NCBI GenBank assembly: GCA_031289955.1
Contig: JAITOL010000026.1
Span: 1-38,939, forward strand
DNA: 38,939 nt
Reading direction: 5' to 3'
Source: Synergistaceae bacterium
GTDB taxonomy: Bacteria; Synergistota; Synergistia; Synergistales; Synergistaceae
The position numbers and the translations under genes were made by a program. Below the pieces are notes generated by a model that saw only the letters and a list, made by a program, of their open reading frames with translations, was not told where the DNA came from and did no database searches. Numbering within the stretch: the stretch's first letter is position 1; every line of letters begins with the position of its first letter. Of the stretch, positions 18,656-28,177 are shown one piece after another.

Positions 18656-19573
18656 TTATTCCCTTGGGAATAGTTCCTCGCTATGCTGTTCCAGATATTC
18701 AAACAAAAGATGCAGCTGCCACTTCTTCAGGCCTTTTATGACGAGCCCCATGTTTTTCTTGTTCCCGGCAACTTTTATATTGAGATTGTAGTTTGCCGAC
18801 AATAACGCTATCTCATCATCAAATTCGCTTCTGGGGGCGGGCTTTGTGGGAAACGCTGCGTCCAGCTTGGCGGTAAGAGGTAAATTTCGCACCATCTCCT
18901 CCAACTGCCTGACGTTTAGGCCGCTCTTGATGACGAGTTCCGCTAATTCCACCATCTTGTCCGTATTAGGAAGAGCAAGCAGCGCTCTTCCGTGACCTTC
19001 CGTTATCTCGCCCGACTCCAGCATATTCAGCACTTCCTTCGGGAGTTGCAGAAGCCTCAATTTGTTGGTGACCGCCGTCCTGCTGAGTCCTATTTTTTGA
19101 GCGGCTTCCTCATGCGTGAGGGAAAGTCTCGTTATCAGATCCTGTATGCCCTGAGCAATCTCTATGGTCGAGAGATCCTCGCGCTGTAAATTCTCTACAA
19201 GCGCAAGCTCCATCGCCTGAGCGTCGGAAAGATCGAGCACCCTGATTGGAACTTCCAGCAGACCGGCCAACTGCGCGGCGCGCCATCTTCGCTCTCCGGC
19301 GACAATCTGGTAGCCCATTTGGCTATGGCGCACAAGTATCGGTTGAATGACGCCATGTTCTTTAATAGAGGCCGCCAAATTTTCAAGGGAATCTTCCTCT
19401 ATAGTGTGCCTGGGCTGAAATGGATTTGGGGAGAGGGAATCACACTCCGCCACCAACAAGAAACGTTGTTCAACTGGCGGTTGAGGCGTATGAGTCGGCG
19501 CTTCTTCAACCTCCGGCGCGCCGGTCGGTATGAGAACGGAAAGCCCTTTGCCTAAGCCTCTTTGCTTTGCCAT
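18656..19573 (-). CDS. parB: Chromosome partitioning protein ParB (Spo0J-like)
   Basis: 305 aa with KQRGLGKGLSVLIP, NPFQPR, GERRWRAAQLAG, LVENLQREDLSTIEIAQG and HTH LTHEEAAQKIGLSRTAVTNKLRLLQLP. Confidence 0.96.
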   Translation of the reverse strand: MAKQRGLGKGLSVLIPTGAPEVEEAPTHTPQPPVEQRFLLVAECDSLSPNPFQPRHTIEEDSLENLAASIKEHGVIQPILVRHSQMGYQIVAGERRWRAAQLAGLLEVPIRVLDLSDAQAMELALVENLQREDLSTIEIAQGIQDLITRLSLTHEEAAQKIGLSRTAVTNKLRLLQLPKEVLNMLESGEITEGHGRALLALPNTDKMVELAELVIKSGLNVRQLEEMVRNLPLTAKLDAAFPTKPAPRSEFDDEIALLSANYNLNIKVAGNKKNMGLVIKGLKKWQLHLLFEYLEQHSEELFPRE

Positions 19574-20346
19574 CTCTTGAGAACCTCCTTTGCGAACTTG
19601 TTATACGCGGTCGTGCCGGGACTTGTGGCATCATAATACTGTACCGGCATGGCATGGCTCGGGGCTTCGCTGATCCGGACATTTCTGGGAATGGCGGACT
19701 TATATACATGATCGCCAAAACGTGAGCGGACCTCTTCGGCAACATCGCGCGAAAGACGCGTGCGCGAGTCGAACATCGTCAGAAGCAGGCCGTCAAGGGT
19801 AAGCGATGCGTTGAGATGCGACTTGACAAGGTCTATAGTTTTCATCAGCTGCGAAAGCCCCTCCAGCGCGTAATATTCGCACTGAATGGGGATTATGATG
19901 GAGTTCGAGGCGACGAGGGAATTGAGGGTCAGCAGTCCGAGCGAGGGAGGACAGTCAATTATGACATGATCGTATAATGTTGCGTCATTGAGCGCTTTTT
20001 TGAGGCGCGTCTCCCGGCTTATCATGGATACGAGCTCGACCTCGGCGCCGGCGAGATCTATGGTCGATGGCAATACCGATACGCCTTTCCACTCTGTTTC
20101 AATCACGCACTGCTCCAGACGCGCGTTCTCGACCAGTATATCGTAGACGCTCATCTCGATCGTGTTTCTCTCGATGCCCAACCCGCTCGTGCTGTTGCTC
20201 TGTGGATCCATGTCCACAAGCAATATTTTCTTTCCCATGAGACCGAGCCCGGCACACAGGTTGACGCATGTCGAAGTTTTCCCTACTCCGCCCTTCTGAT
20301 TGGCAATGGCTGTTACTCTCAATGTTCGCACCTCCATCATATCCAT
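19552..20346 (-). CDS. parA: Chromosome partitioning ATPase ParA (Soj-like)
   Basis: 264 aa with deviant Walker A ANQKGGVGKTST, LLVDMDPQSNSTSGLG, and VIIDCPPSLGLLTLN. Overlaps the parB start. Confidence 0.96.
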   Translation of the reverse strand: MDMMEVRTLRVTAIANQKGGVGKTSTCVNLCAGLGLMGKKILLVDMDPQSNSTSGLGIERNTIEMSVYDILVENARLEQCVIETEWKGVSVLPSTIDLAGAEVELVSMISRETRLKKALNDATLYDHVIIDCPPSLGLLTLNSLVASNSIIIPIQCEYYALEGLSQLMKTIDLVKSHLNASLTLDGLLLTMFDSRTRLSRDVAEEVRSRFGDHVYKSAIPRNVRISEAPSHAMPVQYYDATSPGTTAYNKFAKEVLKRWQSKEA

Positions 20347-20501
20347 CTACAAAGGAAAGCCTTATATAAAATATATTGTTTTATCCTACCATTATAACTG
20401 CACTTCTTAGAATATTGTACGTAATCCCTGTTCAAAACCAGTGACAAATGATAGTATTAAACCATTAACATTAAGTTTTTCTTTTTTTGGAGGATAATAG
20501 T

Positions 20502-23500
20502 TTGACGCGGGCAAGAAAATTTACATTCCTATCCATGTTGCTAGCAATATGTATTCTCGTCGCATTCGGGTATCAAATCCTTTCCGGGCGCACATTTTAT
20601 GTCGATGTCGTCGCCGAAAAGATAGCGGAAGCGCTCTCATCCGCGGGAGATTACAAAATATCCTGGAATTCGATAACCGGCAATCCCATAACGGGAGTCA
20701 ATTTTTCAGGAGTAGTCCTGACGTCGGCGGGATCGGACCTAATGACCGCAGACAGCATATCGCTTCGAGTGGCGCTTTCCACGCTCGCCTCGTCGAGCCC
20801 GCGCATGGCAAGCGTAACTATTTCCGGACTCAGAGCGGATTACAGAGCGTTATCCGATCATCTCCCCCAAAAAAGCGCGAACGCATCGGCTCCGGCGCCG
20901 CTCGACAACCTCTACATCGTCGATTCAACGCTGACATTTCCAAATGGGAGGATCGATATAAGCCGCGCTGAACTTTCCCTGCTTACAACAGGTTATCAAT
21001 TCGAAGCAAACGGACGTTTCAACGACAGGGATTTTGCGGTTTCGGGCAGAATGGACAGGGAAGAAGGCAGGCTCGTAGCGCGCGGCGTCAATGCGATGTT
21101 TGCCGATGCGCAAGCAACAGCGGAGGGGGCGCTGACCCCATCCATGGACGTTATCTGCGATATAAAAAATCTCGATTTCGATATCGCGGCTGAATTGATT
21201 CCCTCCCTGAGGAATTCGAGCATCTCCGGAATTTATTCCGCCTCTTTTCTTATAAAAAACGACGACTTGTCAAACGCGAGAGGTTTTGACGTCTCCGGCG
21301 CCATTTCCTCCTCCGGGGGGAGGCTCTGGAAATTTCCATTTCAAAAATTCGCCTCAGAGGTCAAATACTCGGGCAATAACATAAATTTTCAGGGCATCGC
21401 CGCCGATCTGTTCTCCGGCAACATCACAGGCGCCGCCAACGTAAAACTGATCTCCGGCAAGGCGCCGAACATCGTGGTGAAGCTCGACATACATTCTCTC
21501 GACACAAAATCCATGGCGCCCGAATTTCCATGGATATCCAATTTCAATGGGATAATCGACAACGCGTCGTGCAATATATCCGGATTTCTGGGAGATTTGT
21601 CCGGGAAAGCGCGATTTTCGTCGCCATCCATATCTGCGGCCGGTTTTCCCTGCAAGGAAGTGAGCGCGAATATCGATGTGAGGAAGAGCTCGGTCATAAA
21701 CATCAATTTCCTGGGAAATATAATGGGATCATCCGCGAGGGGAGGGGCCGCGATATCACTGGCAAACGACGTAACGGTGAGCGCGGACGTGACTCTTCCC
21801 GCTATGAACATCGAATCTTTGGCGGGACAGTTCCCGCAGATAAAACAGTGGAATCTCAAGGGAGTTACCGAGACGTCATTATTTATACGGGGGCCGGCGT
21901 CGAACCTGTCTTATCGGATAGGGCTATCCTCGCGGTCACTCAACGCGCTGGATTCTTACAACCTCACAGAGGTCACAGCGGAACTCATGTACTCGGACGA
22001 CTCGCTCGCGGTAAAGTCCGCCCGCGCGAAATGGAATGAAGCGCTCATCACGACGGAGGGAAGCGCCGGCATAAAACCGAACGGAACGACCGTGATGTCT
22101 TTCAACGGAAGCGTCTCCAACCTCAATTTGACCCGACTGACCAAATGGAGCGACGCCATTAAAACTTACAACATGAGAGGAATTGTGTCGGGGAATTGGA
22201 CGATCTCAGGGGATTCGACAAACCCCGCCTCGAGCCTCGATCTTTCCATACCCCGACTTACCGTTGGCAATGACGTCGTTTTGAGCGATGTTCGCGCGGC
22301 GGTCGGCTATAAAGATCCCCGGATCGACATCGCGTCGATGAGCGCCAGAGTTGGGGGCGCGCAAGCGGCGGCATCCGGCGGCATTTCACTCGCGGGCCCC
22401 AACAAACCCATGGAATACAATATCAAAGGAAGCTTCAGGGATATGGACCCATCGATACTCGCAAAACTTGGCATAGTCTCCGCCGACCTATCAGGAAGGT
22501 TCACTGGAGACGCCAGGATTTGGAAGGCTGGGGCGGACGAGCCCTCGTGCAGAATATTCTTCAGGGACTCCGATATAAAATACGCGAAGGATATCGACCT
22601 TGACGGAATCAATGGGACGCTCACCTACAACCGGGGAAACATCGTAATGGATCATCTCAGAATGGGGATGAATACCGGAAACATCAGCGTCTCGGGAACG
22701 GTGGGCAATATCGAGGGGTGGAAGAAACCGGATACCGTCCCTCTCGACATTACCGCTTTAATAACGAGCGCTGATATAGGGCGCTTATCCCGCATATTCA
22801 ATCCGCTGGCGCACGGGCTGCAGGGAATTGTGAACGGAACGGCCACTGTAAAGGGCAACGCGGCTTTTCCGATACTAAAGGCCGATGGAGATTTAAGGGG
22901 ATTGATGGCGTTCGGACTGTTTCTCCCGGTCGTTCAACTCAAGGGAATAACGGGCGGAGCGAATCGCATCGACTTTCCGAATGTCAGAGCGATTGTCGGA
23001 AGAGGCGTGATCCAGGCCAGCGGACATCTTGTCAAATCCTCCGACTGGGAGGCGTCCGTCAGGGCTGAGGGTAAAAGCGTCGACATCCGCAGCCTCACGT
23101 TCTCGCTCGATAACGATACAAGACGCGCCATAACCGGCGCGCTCGACTTCAATTTCGAGGGCGACGGCTCGTTCAGCTCTTTCAGCGGGAAAGGACACGC
23201 CCATGTGCCCAAGCTATCCGCGATGGGAGTGAACCTTTCGGACGCCGACGCCAATTTCAGCATAGCGGACGGCTTCGTCATAGTGGAGGACTCCCGTGCC
23301 GACGCATACGGCGGAATTGCGCGCGCCCAGGTCGTAAAGGATCTCAACCTGTCCGGCTGGGGAGGACGCGTCAGCGTAAAAAGCGCGGACATGGCGCCCG
23401 CGTTCAAGGATATCTTTCCCGAGTCCACAGGGTCTATCACTGGCACGACTAATTTCACAATGAGATTTATTGGCGACTCGAAAAGAACCAGCATGCAGGA

Positions 23501-24170
23501 CGGCGATGGAAATCTCGAAATTCTGGACGGCGAAATCTTCGGGTTCGAGGGAACGAAGTCGCTATCCAAAATGATCGGTGGGAAAAATCTCAGGTTCCGC
23601 TCGGCCAATTTCAGCTTCAGCGTCGACGGCAAAACGATATACATATTGCCGGGCAGCCGCGTATCGGCGCCGAGGGAGGATCCTGTCTACAAATATATCA
23701 TGCTCGACGGCAGCGTCACAACCGAGCAGGAAGTAAACCTGTCGTGCATAGGAAATGTCAACATAAGGGCGCTGAACGCTCTTGCGGCCGGCATCCAGGG
23801 CGTTATGTCGGCCGCTGTCGAAAGCGGGGGCATAGAGGACTCCGAGGCTCTTCTGCAAAACTTCCTCGGCAATACGATTACAGGATTTGCCAGGAACGAA
23901 TTCCGCGACGTCAGCCTCAAAGTATCGGGACACCCCGGTAAAATAGCGTTCTCCAATGTGAATATCGCGGCCCCCATTAAGGCCAATACCATTCCGGAGG
24001 CGTTGCGCGAGCCGGAGGGAAGCAAGGAAAAGATCGACGACAAAATGCAGATAAAGATCGAGTTTCCTGTAGGCCCCGGCGGAGAAGGCCATTCGTCTCG
24101 GAATATCGGCGGTCAGGTCGGCGGTCAGGTGTTGGATCAAATATTGAAGGGGCTCATTTTCGACGATTGA
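20502..24170 (+). CDS. AsmA/TamB-like large envelope protein
   Basis: N-terminal TM anchor then repetitive beta-rich sequence with an AsmA/TamB-like C-terminal region. The ORF track starts at 20487, but ggagg lies at 20489-20493, so TTG 20502 is the better start. Confidence 0.7.
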   Translation: MTRARKFTFLSMLLAICILVAFGYQILSGRTFYVDVVAEKIAEALSSAGDYKISWNSITGNPITGVNFSGVVLTSAGSDLMTADSISLRVALSTLASSSPRMASVTISGLRADYRALSDHLPQKSANASAPAPLDNLYIVDSTLTFPNGRIDISRAELSLLTTGYQFEANGRFNDRDFAVSGRMDREEGRLVARGVNAMFADAQATAEGALTPSMDVICDIKNLDFDIAAELIPSLRNSSISGIYSASFLIKNDDLSNARGFDVSGAISSSGGRLWKFPFQKFASEVKYSGNNINFQGIAADLFSGNITGAANVKLISGKAPNIVVKLDIHSLDTKSMAPEFPWISNFNGIIDNASCNISGFLGDLSGKARFSSPSISAAGFPCKEVSANIDVRKSSVININFLGNIMGSSARGGAAISLANDVTVSADVTLPAMNIESLAGQFPQIKQWNLKGVTETSLFIRGPASNLSYRIGLSSRSLNALDSYNLTEVTAELMYSDDSLAVKSARAKWNEALITTEGSAGIKPNGTTVMSFNGSVSNLNLTRLTKWSDAIKTYNMRGIVSGNWTISGDSTNPASSLDLSIPRLTVGNDVVLSDVRAAVGYKDPRIDIASMSARVGGAQAAASGGISLAGPNKPMEYNIKGSFRDMDPSILAKLGIVSADLSGRFTGDARIWKAGADEPSCRIFFRDSDIKYAKDIDLDGINGTLTYNRGNIVMDHLRMGMNTGNISVSGTVGNIEGWKKPDTVPLDITALITSADIGRLSRIFNPLAHGLQGIVNGTATVKGNAAFPILKADGDLRGLMAFGLFLPVVQLKGITGGANRIDFPNVRAIVGRGVIQASGHLVKSSDWEASVRAEGKSVDIRSLTFSLDNDTRRAITGALDFNFEGDGSFSSFSGKGHAHVPKLSAMGVNLSDADANFSIADGFVIVEDSRADAYGGIARAQVVKDLNLSGWGGRVSVKSADMAPAFKDIFPESTGSITGTTNFTMRFIGDSKRTSMQDGDGNLEILDGEIFGFEGTKSLSKMIGGKNLRFRSANFSFSVDGKTIYILPGSRVSAPREDPVYKYIMLDGSVTTEQEVNLSCIGNVNIRALNALAAGIQGVMSAAVESGGIEDSEALLQNFLGNTITGFARNEFRDVSLKVSGHPGKIAFSNVNIAAPIKANTIPEALREPEGSKEKIDDKMQIKIEFPVGPGGEGHSSRNIGGQVGGQVLDQILKGLIFDD

Positions 24171-24215
24171 TTTATTCCCCGGAAATATGAAACGACGGCG
24201 CCATATACTGAAGCT

Positions 24216-24989
24216 TCATGAATCGGAACTTGCCGGAATGACGACAAGCCTTTGTTTCTCGCCGGTGGACCATATCTCCCACGGAATATCGTAGACGTTC
24301 AGAAGGATATTTTCATCGATGCCGCGCGCGGGGATATTGCCATATATAGCGCCTTTTTTGAGAAATATGAGCCTGTCCGCGCAATCGAGCGCCATGTTAA
24401 CGTCGTGGATCGCGATTAATATAATTCGCCCCGACGCGGCCAGCTCCTTTATAATACGCGCTATTATACGGGAATGTCCCGGATCGAGCGCCGACATGGG
24501 CTCATCGAACAGAATCATTGGAGAGTCCTGCGCAAGAGCCCTCGCTATGGAGACTCTCGCCGCCTCGCCGCCTGAAAGCGTGGTGACAATTCTGCCCTCG
24601 AACCCCTCCAATCCTACTCTTGCTATCATATCCTCCGCCATGCGATAATCATGTTTCCCGTAGCTTCCGAAACGCGTTACATGTGAATAACGGCCCATCA
24701 CTACGCTTTCCAGAACGGTATAAGAGGAACTGAAAACTGTATTTTGAGGAACACAAGCGCATAAACGGGCTCTCGCCATCGAATCGATGAGGCTCAGATC
24801 CTTTTCGTCGAATATTATCTCGCCGGAGGATTTTTTCACAAGACCGAGTATCGTTCTTATGAGAGTGCTCTTGCCGCATCCATTGGGTCCGAGGATGGCG
24901 GTGACTACGCCGGGCGGCGCATCGAGTGACACCCCGTTCAGTATTTTATTGCCGGCGAGTTCGACCGTCAGGTTTTTTACGCAAAGCAT
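24216..24989 (-). CDS. FecE/BtuD-type ABC transporter ATP-binding protein
   Basis: Walker A GPNGCGKST, signature LSGGEAARVSIARAL, Walker B MILFDEPMSALD. Confidence 0.93.
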   Translation of the reverse strand: MLCVKNLTVELAGNKILNGVSLDAPPGVVTAILGPNGCGKSTLIRTILGLVKKSSGEIIFDEKDLSLIDSMARARLCACVPQNTVFSSSYTVLESVVMGRYSHVTRFGSYGKHDYRMAEDMIARVGLEGFEGRIVTTLSGGEAARVSIARALAQDSPMILFDEPMSALDPGHSRIIARIIKELAASGRIILIAIHDVNMALDCADRLIFLKKGAIYGNIPARGIDENILLNVYDIPWEIWSTGEKQRLVVIPASSDS

Positions 24990-24992
24990 GCC

Positions 24993-25973
24993 TTATTTTC
25001 TCCTCCACAGTATGAAACAGAAAACAGGCCCGCCAACCAGCACGGTAAGAACCCCGGAGGGCAATTCGTTGAATCCCTTGGCTATCGTATCGGCTGCGCA
25101 CATGAGCGCAGCGCCTCCCGCAAGGGACAGAGGAAGAAGATTGCGATGGGACGGGCCAAAAAGTATCCGCAAAAGATGAGGAACCACGAGACCGACGAAA
25201 CCGATAACCCCGAAACGGCTCACTACGAAGGAAACGGCGAGCGAAACACCGGCCAAAAGCGTCAACCGCACGCGCGCGACATCCACTCCGAGCGCCTCGC
25301 CGTCCGATCCGGACGCCATTATATCGAGCTCCCTGAAGTAGGCGAGCGAGAGCAAAACAACCAGACACAAAGCCCACGACATTGGCCGGACATCTTGCCA
25401 GCCCGCGGCGGAGAAGCTTCCCATCATCCACATGACCATCGCGTTCATCTTGTCGCCGGCGATGGCCTTGAGGAGAGTCAAAGCGGCGCCCAGGATGCTT
25501 CCAACGATGACGCCGGCAAGGACGGTGCCGGAAACGTCGTGACCATCCCGTTCCCCCAGAAACCACACCAGCAGCATGGCCCCGGCGCTCCCCGCAAAGG
25601 CCGACGCGGTGATCCAACCCACGCCGAAGAAAATAGCCATGGAAGCGCCGAAAGAGGCCCCGCTCGCCACACCGAGGGTATATGGTTCGGCAAGAGGATT
25701 GCGGAGGACGGCCTGAAACATCACTCCGCCCGAAGCCAGCACCGCCCCGGACATGGCGGCGGTCATCACCCTCGGCACACGCAAATCCCAGACAAGGGTG
25801 TATTTAGCGGCCTCCGTCGTCACTCCGCGCGGCCCTAAATCCAGCATTGCAAGGAGATCCCACAAAGACATCGGCACAGGGCCGAAATAGAGCCCGCAGA
25901 AGACGGACACTATCAACACAGATAAGACTGCCGCATAGCCGAAAGCGGCGGGCAGCCGTTTCGTATCCGTCAT
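24993..25973 (-). CDS. FecCD/BtuC-type ABC transporter permease
   Basis: 326 aa with WDLRVPRVMTAAMSGAVLASGGVMFQAVLRNPLAEPYTLGVASGASFGA and FGVIGFVGLVVPHLLR. Confidence 0.95.
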   Translation of the reverse strand: MTDTKRLPAAFGYAAVLSVLIVSVFCGLYFGPVPMSLWDLLAMLDLGPRGVTTEAAKYTLVWDLRVPRVMTAAMSGAVLASGGVMFQAVLRNPLAEPYTLGVASGASFGASMAIFFGVGWITASAFAGSAGAMLLVWFLGERDGHDVSGTVLAGVIVGSILGAALTLLKAIAGDKMNAMVMWMMGSFSAAGWQDVRPMSWALCLVVLLSLAYFRELDIMASGSDGEALGVDVARVRLTLLAGVSLAVSFVVSRFGVIGFVGLVVPHLLRILFGPSHRNLLPLSLAGGAALMCAADTIAKGFNELPSGVLTVLVGGPVFCFILWRRK

Positions 25974-25975
25974 TA

Positions 25976-26968
25976 TTATGCCTTGGGTTCCAATATATTT
26001 TTGTACAGTTCGTTGGTTCTCGCGATTATTCTGGACACATCCACGCCCTTGTACGAAGCGTAAAGGACGATTCCCCCGGCGCCAACCCCCTCTTTGACAT
26101 AACCGCGCTCATAATCGGCAAGCCCTTTATATGGGGAAGAGGAAAAATCGAGGGGCGCGACGTAGGTCTCCACTCCAAGTTCGGCAGCGGTGGCGTTAAA
26201 AGACGACGTCTCGTCGCTGGCGACATATTTTGTGGTGGCCACTTTTATCTTCCCGGTATTTCCCATAGCCCTCAAGCAAGCGGCCACGGCGAGCATCTGT
26301 GTCCCGCCGGCCAATATCACCTCCGTTTTACTATCGAGCCCCGAAACAAAACCGAGAACGGCGGCCTGCATCGGATCGCCGAGCTCTTCTATCGCGCGCA
26401 GCGGTTCGCCCGCGCAATCGCCGGATTTTATGCCGGATCGCGACGACGCTTCGCTCCAAATTTTCTCCTTGATGGATATAGGATTCACGGGGCCGGCGGC
26501 CGAGACCATACAGTCATAACCGAGGGCGCGCAGCACGAGCAGAGCCGTGGTCGTTCCGCCCGGAACGCTTTCGGCCAGCATCACCCGCTCGCTCGTCACG
26601 CTGTTTTTCGAGAAGAAAGCGCCGCGGGCAAAAATATCTCCGGCGGAAGGAACGGCGGTTTCCAAACTGGGATCATGACCGGCTGGAGCGCCCAGTTCCA
26701 CATAGGGAGGTTCGGGCGGCAGAAACGATCCGGCCCGAACGACGCAGACGGGAACGTCCGCCTCGAGGACGGCCGCCCTCGTTATGATGGCTGGGGTCGG
26801 ATGTCCGTCCGGATCCAACGGAAAACAATCGATCGACATGGGATGGCCGAAACGTATCACGTCGGCGTCCGCTCCGGAGGTGAAGGGAAGAACGTCCACA
26901 TTGGCGCCTGCCGCCGAAAGACCTGGTACGCGCGCTACTTCTGTGCCGCTTATGAACAGAAAGAACAT
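25976..26968 (-). CDS. CobT-like (TIGR00303-type) nicotinate-nucleotide-dimethylbenzimidazole phosphoribosyltransferase family protein
   Basis: 330 aa with AESVPGGTTTALLVLRALGYD and YVKEGVGAGGI (Glu equivalent to the CobT GEGTGA motif). 2 nt from the permease start. Confidence 0.8.
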   Translation of the reverse strand: MFFLFISGTEVARVPGLSAAGANVDVLPFTSGADADVIRFGHPMSIDCFPLDPDGHPTPAIITRAAVLEADVPVCVVRAGSFLPPEPPYVELGAPAGHDPSLETAVPSAGDIFARGAFFSKNSVTSERVMLAESVPGGTTTALLVLRALGYDCMVSAAGPVNPISIKEKIWSEASSRSGIKSGDCAGEPLRAIEELGDPMQAAVLGFVSGLDSKTEVILAGGTQMLAVAACLRAMGNTGKIKVATTKYVASDETSSFNATAAELGVETYVAPLDFSSSPYKGLADYERGYVKEGVGAGGIVLYASYKGVDVSRIIARTNELYKNILEPKA

Positions 26969-27018
26969 GAAAACACCCCAATCAATTATATTCTTGCCCG
27001 TATTCTAACATTTACCCC

Positions 27019-27046
27019 TTGTTTTTTTTCATGCGAGGTTTAGAAT
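27019..27046 (+). promoter_or_regulatory. Possible sigma70-like promoter for the V-ATPase operon
   Basis: TTGTTT at 27019-27024, 16-nt spacer, TAGAAT at 27041-27046. RBS ggagg and the subunit D start follow. Confidence 0.35.
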
Positions 27047-27125
27047 CAGCTACGAAAAAATATAGAAAATTTGCGTTCCCATCATTATTATAGCAAATAA
27101 AATATTCGGAGGTTGAGAAACTGAC

Positions 27126-27779
27126 ATGGCGCGAAGGATGGCTCCGACCAGGGGCAATCTCGTAAAACTTCAGAAGTCTCTCGCTCAGGCCGAAAGCGGA
27201 CACGACCTTCTCGAACAGAAGCGTCAGGTGCTCATGATGGAGCTCGTCCGTCACATAGATTCGGCGCGGGATCTTCAGCGCGACGTCATAACGATATTCG
27301 ACGACTCCTATAAGGCGCTGCAAAAAGCCAACATATCCCTTGGAATAGACACGGTCGAGGATATAGCGGGATCCGTGCCGGTGACGGACGAAATAATGGT
27401 CCGGCTGCGCTCCGTCATGGGAGTCGAAATACCCGATATAGATGAAATAGACTGCTCTATAAAACCAAGTTACTCTTTCATCGATTCGACGAGCGCAATG
27501 GACGACGCGTATCTGTCTTTCCGGAACGTGCTGTCGACACTGCTGAAACTGGCAGAGGTGGAAACGAGCGTATATAGGCTGGCGGTTCAGATACGCAGGA
27601 CTCACAGGAGGGTCAACGCTCTCGAAAAAGTTGTAATACCGGCAAACGAGAATGAGAGCGCGTTCATCAACGGCGTGCTGGAAGAGGGAGAACGCGAGGA
27701 TTTCGTCCGCATGAAGATAGCGAAGGCGAACAGGGAAAAAAAGAAACTTGCGCATGATAACGAGCCGGAAGTTGTATAA
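27126..27779 (+). CDS. V/A-type ATP synthase subunit D
   Basis: MAPTRGNLVKLQKSLAQAESGHDLLEQKRQVLMMEL and C-terminal NALEKVVIP. Confidence 0.95.
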   Translation: MARRMAPTRGNLVKLQKSLAQAESGHDLLEQKRQVLMMELVRHIDSARDLQRDVITIFDDSYKALQKANISLGIDTVEDIAGSVPVTDEIMVRLRSVMGVEIPDIDEIDCSIKPSYSFIDSTSAMDDAYLSFRNVLSTLLKLAEVETSVYRLAVQIRRTHRRVNALEKVVIPANENESAFINGVLEEGEREDFVRMKIAKANREKKKLAHDNEPEVV

Positions 27780-27836
27780 TATCTTATTGGGCTCCGCATC
27801 GCAAGCGGAACTGTTTTTTGCAATGGGGGAATATAA

Positions 27837-28175
27837 ATGAGCGCACTGCAGGAAGTTCTGACAGTCCTTCTCGGCGCCGAAAGCGAAGCCAAACGGATAG
27901 TCGAGGACGCGAAGACCGAATCCGCCGGAGTGGTCAAGACTACGCAGGAAGTCTTCATTCCGGACAGGGAAAGCAAAATGGCGTCCGCCAGGGAGCAGGC
28001 GAAGAGCCTCATGGCCAACGCGCTGACATCGGCCCAGACTGAGGCCAAGCAGATACTCGATCTCGGCAGAGAGGAGCGGGAACGGGTCAACAGGCGATTC
28101 GAAGAGAATGTCGACACGGTAGTGGCGGCCGTCTTGGCCGAGACCGTGGATAAAATATTGTCCGGAGGCGCGTAG
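27837..28175 (+). CDS. V/A-type ATP synthase subunit G/H-like stalk protein
   Basis: 112-aa charged coiled coil (AESEAKRIVEDAKTESAGV...REQAKSLM) within the ATPase operon. Confidence 0.75.
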   Translation: MSALQEVLTVLLGAESEAKRIVEDAKTESAGVVKTTQEVFIPDRESKMASAREQAKSLMANALTSAQTEAKQILDLGREERERVNRRFEENVDTVVAAVLAETVDKILSGGA

Positions 28176-28177
28176 GT

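Noticed and set aside
24108-24131. 12-bp tandem repeat ggcggtcaggtc/ggcggtcaggtg
   Set aside because: In-frame GGQV duplication in the C-terminus of the TamB-like protein; too short to interpret.
23562-24140. 192-aa minus-strand ORF within the TamB/AsmA-like gene
   Set aside because: No motif and no plausible RBS context. Overlaps other antisense ORFs in the same interval.
25847-27043. 398-aa + strand ORF antisense to the permease and CobT-like genes
   Set aside because: The opposite strand has clear FecCD and CobT-like motifs. This translation is Arg/His/Gly-rich without domain signatures.
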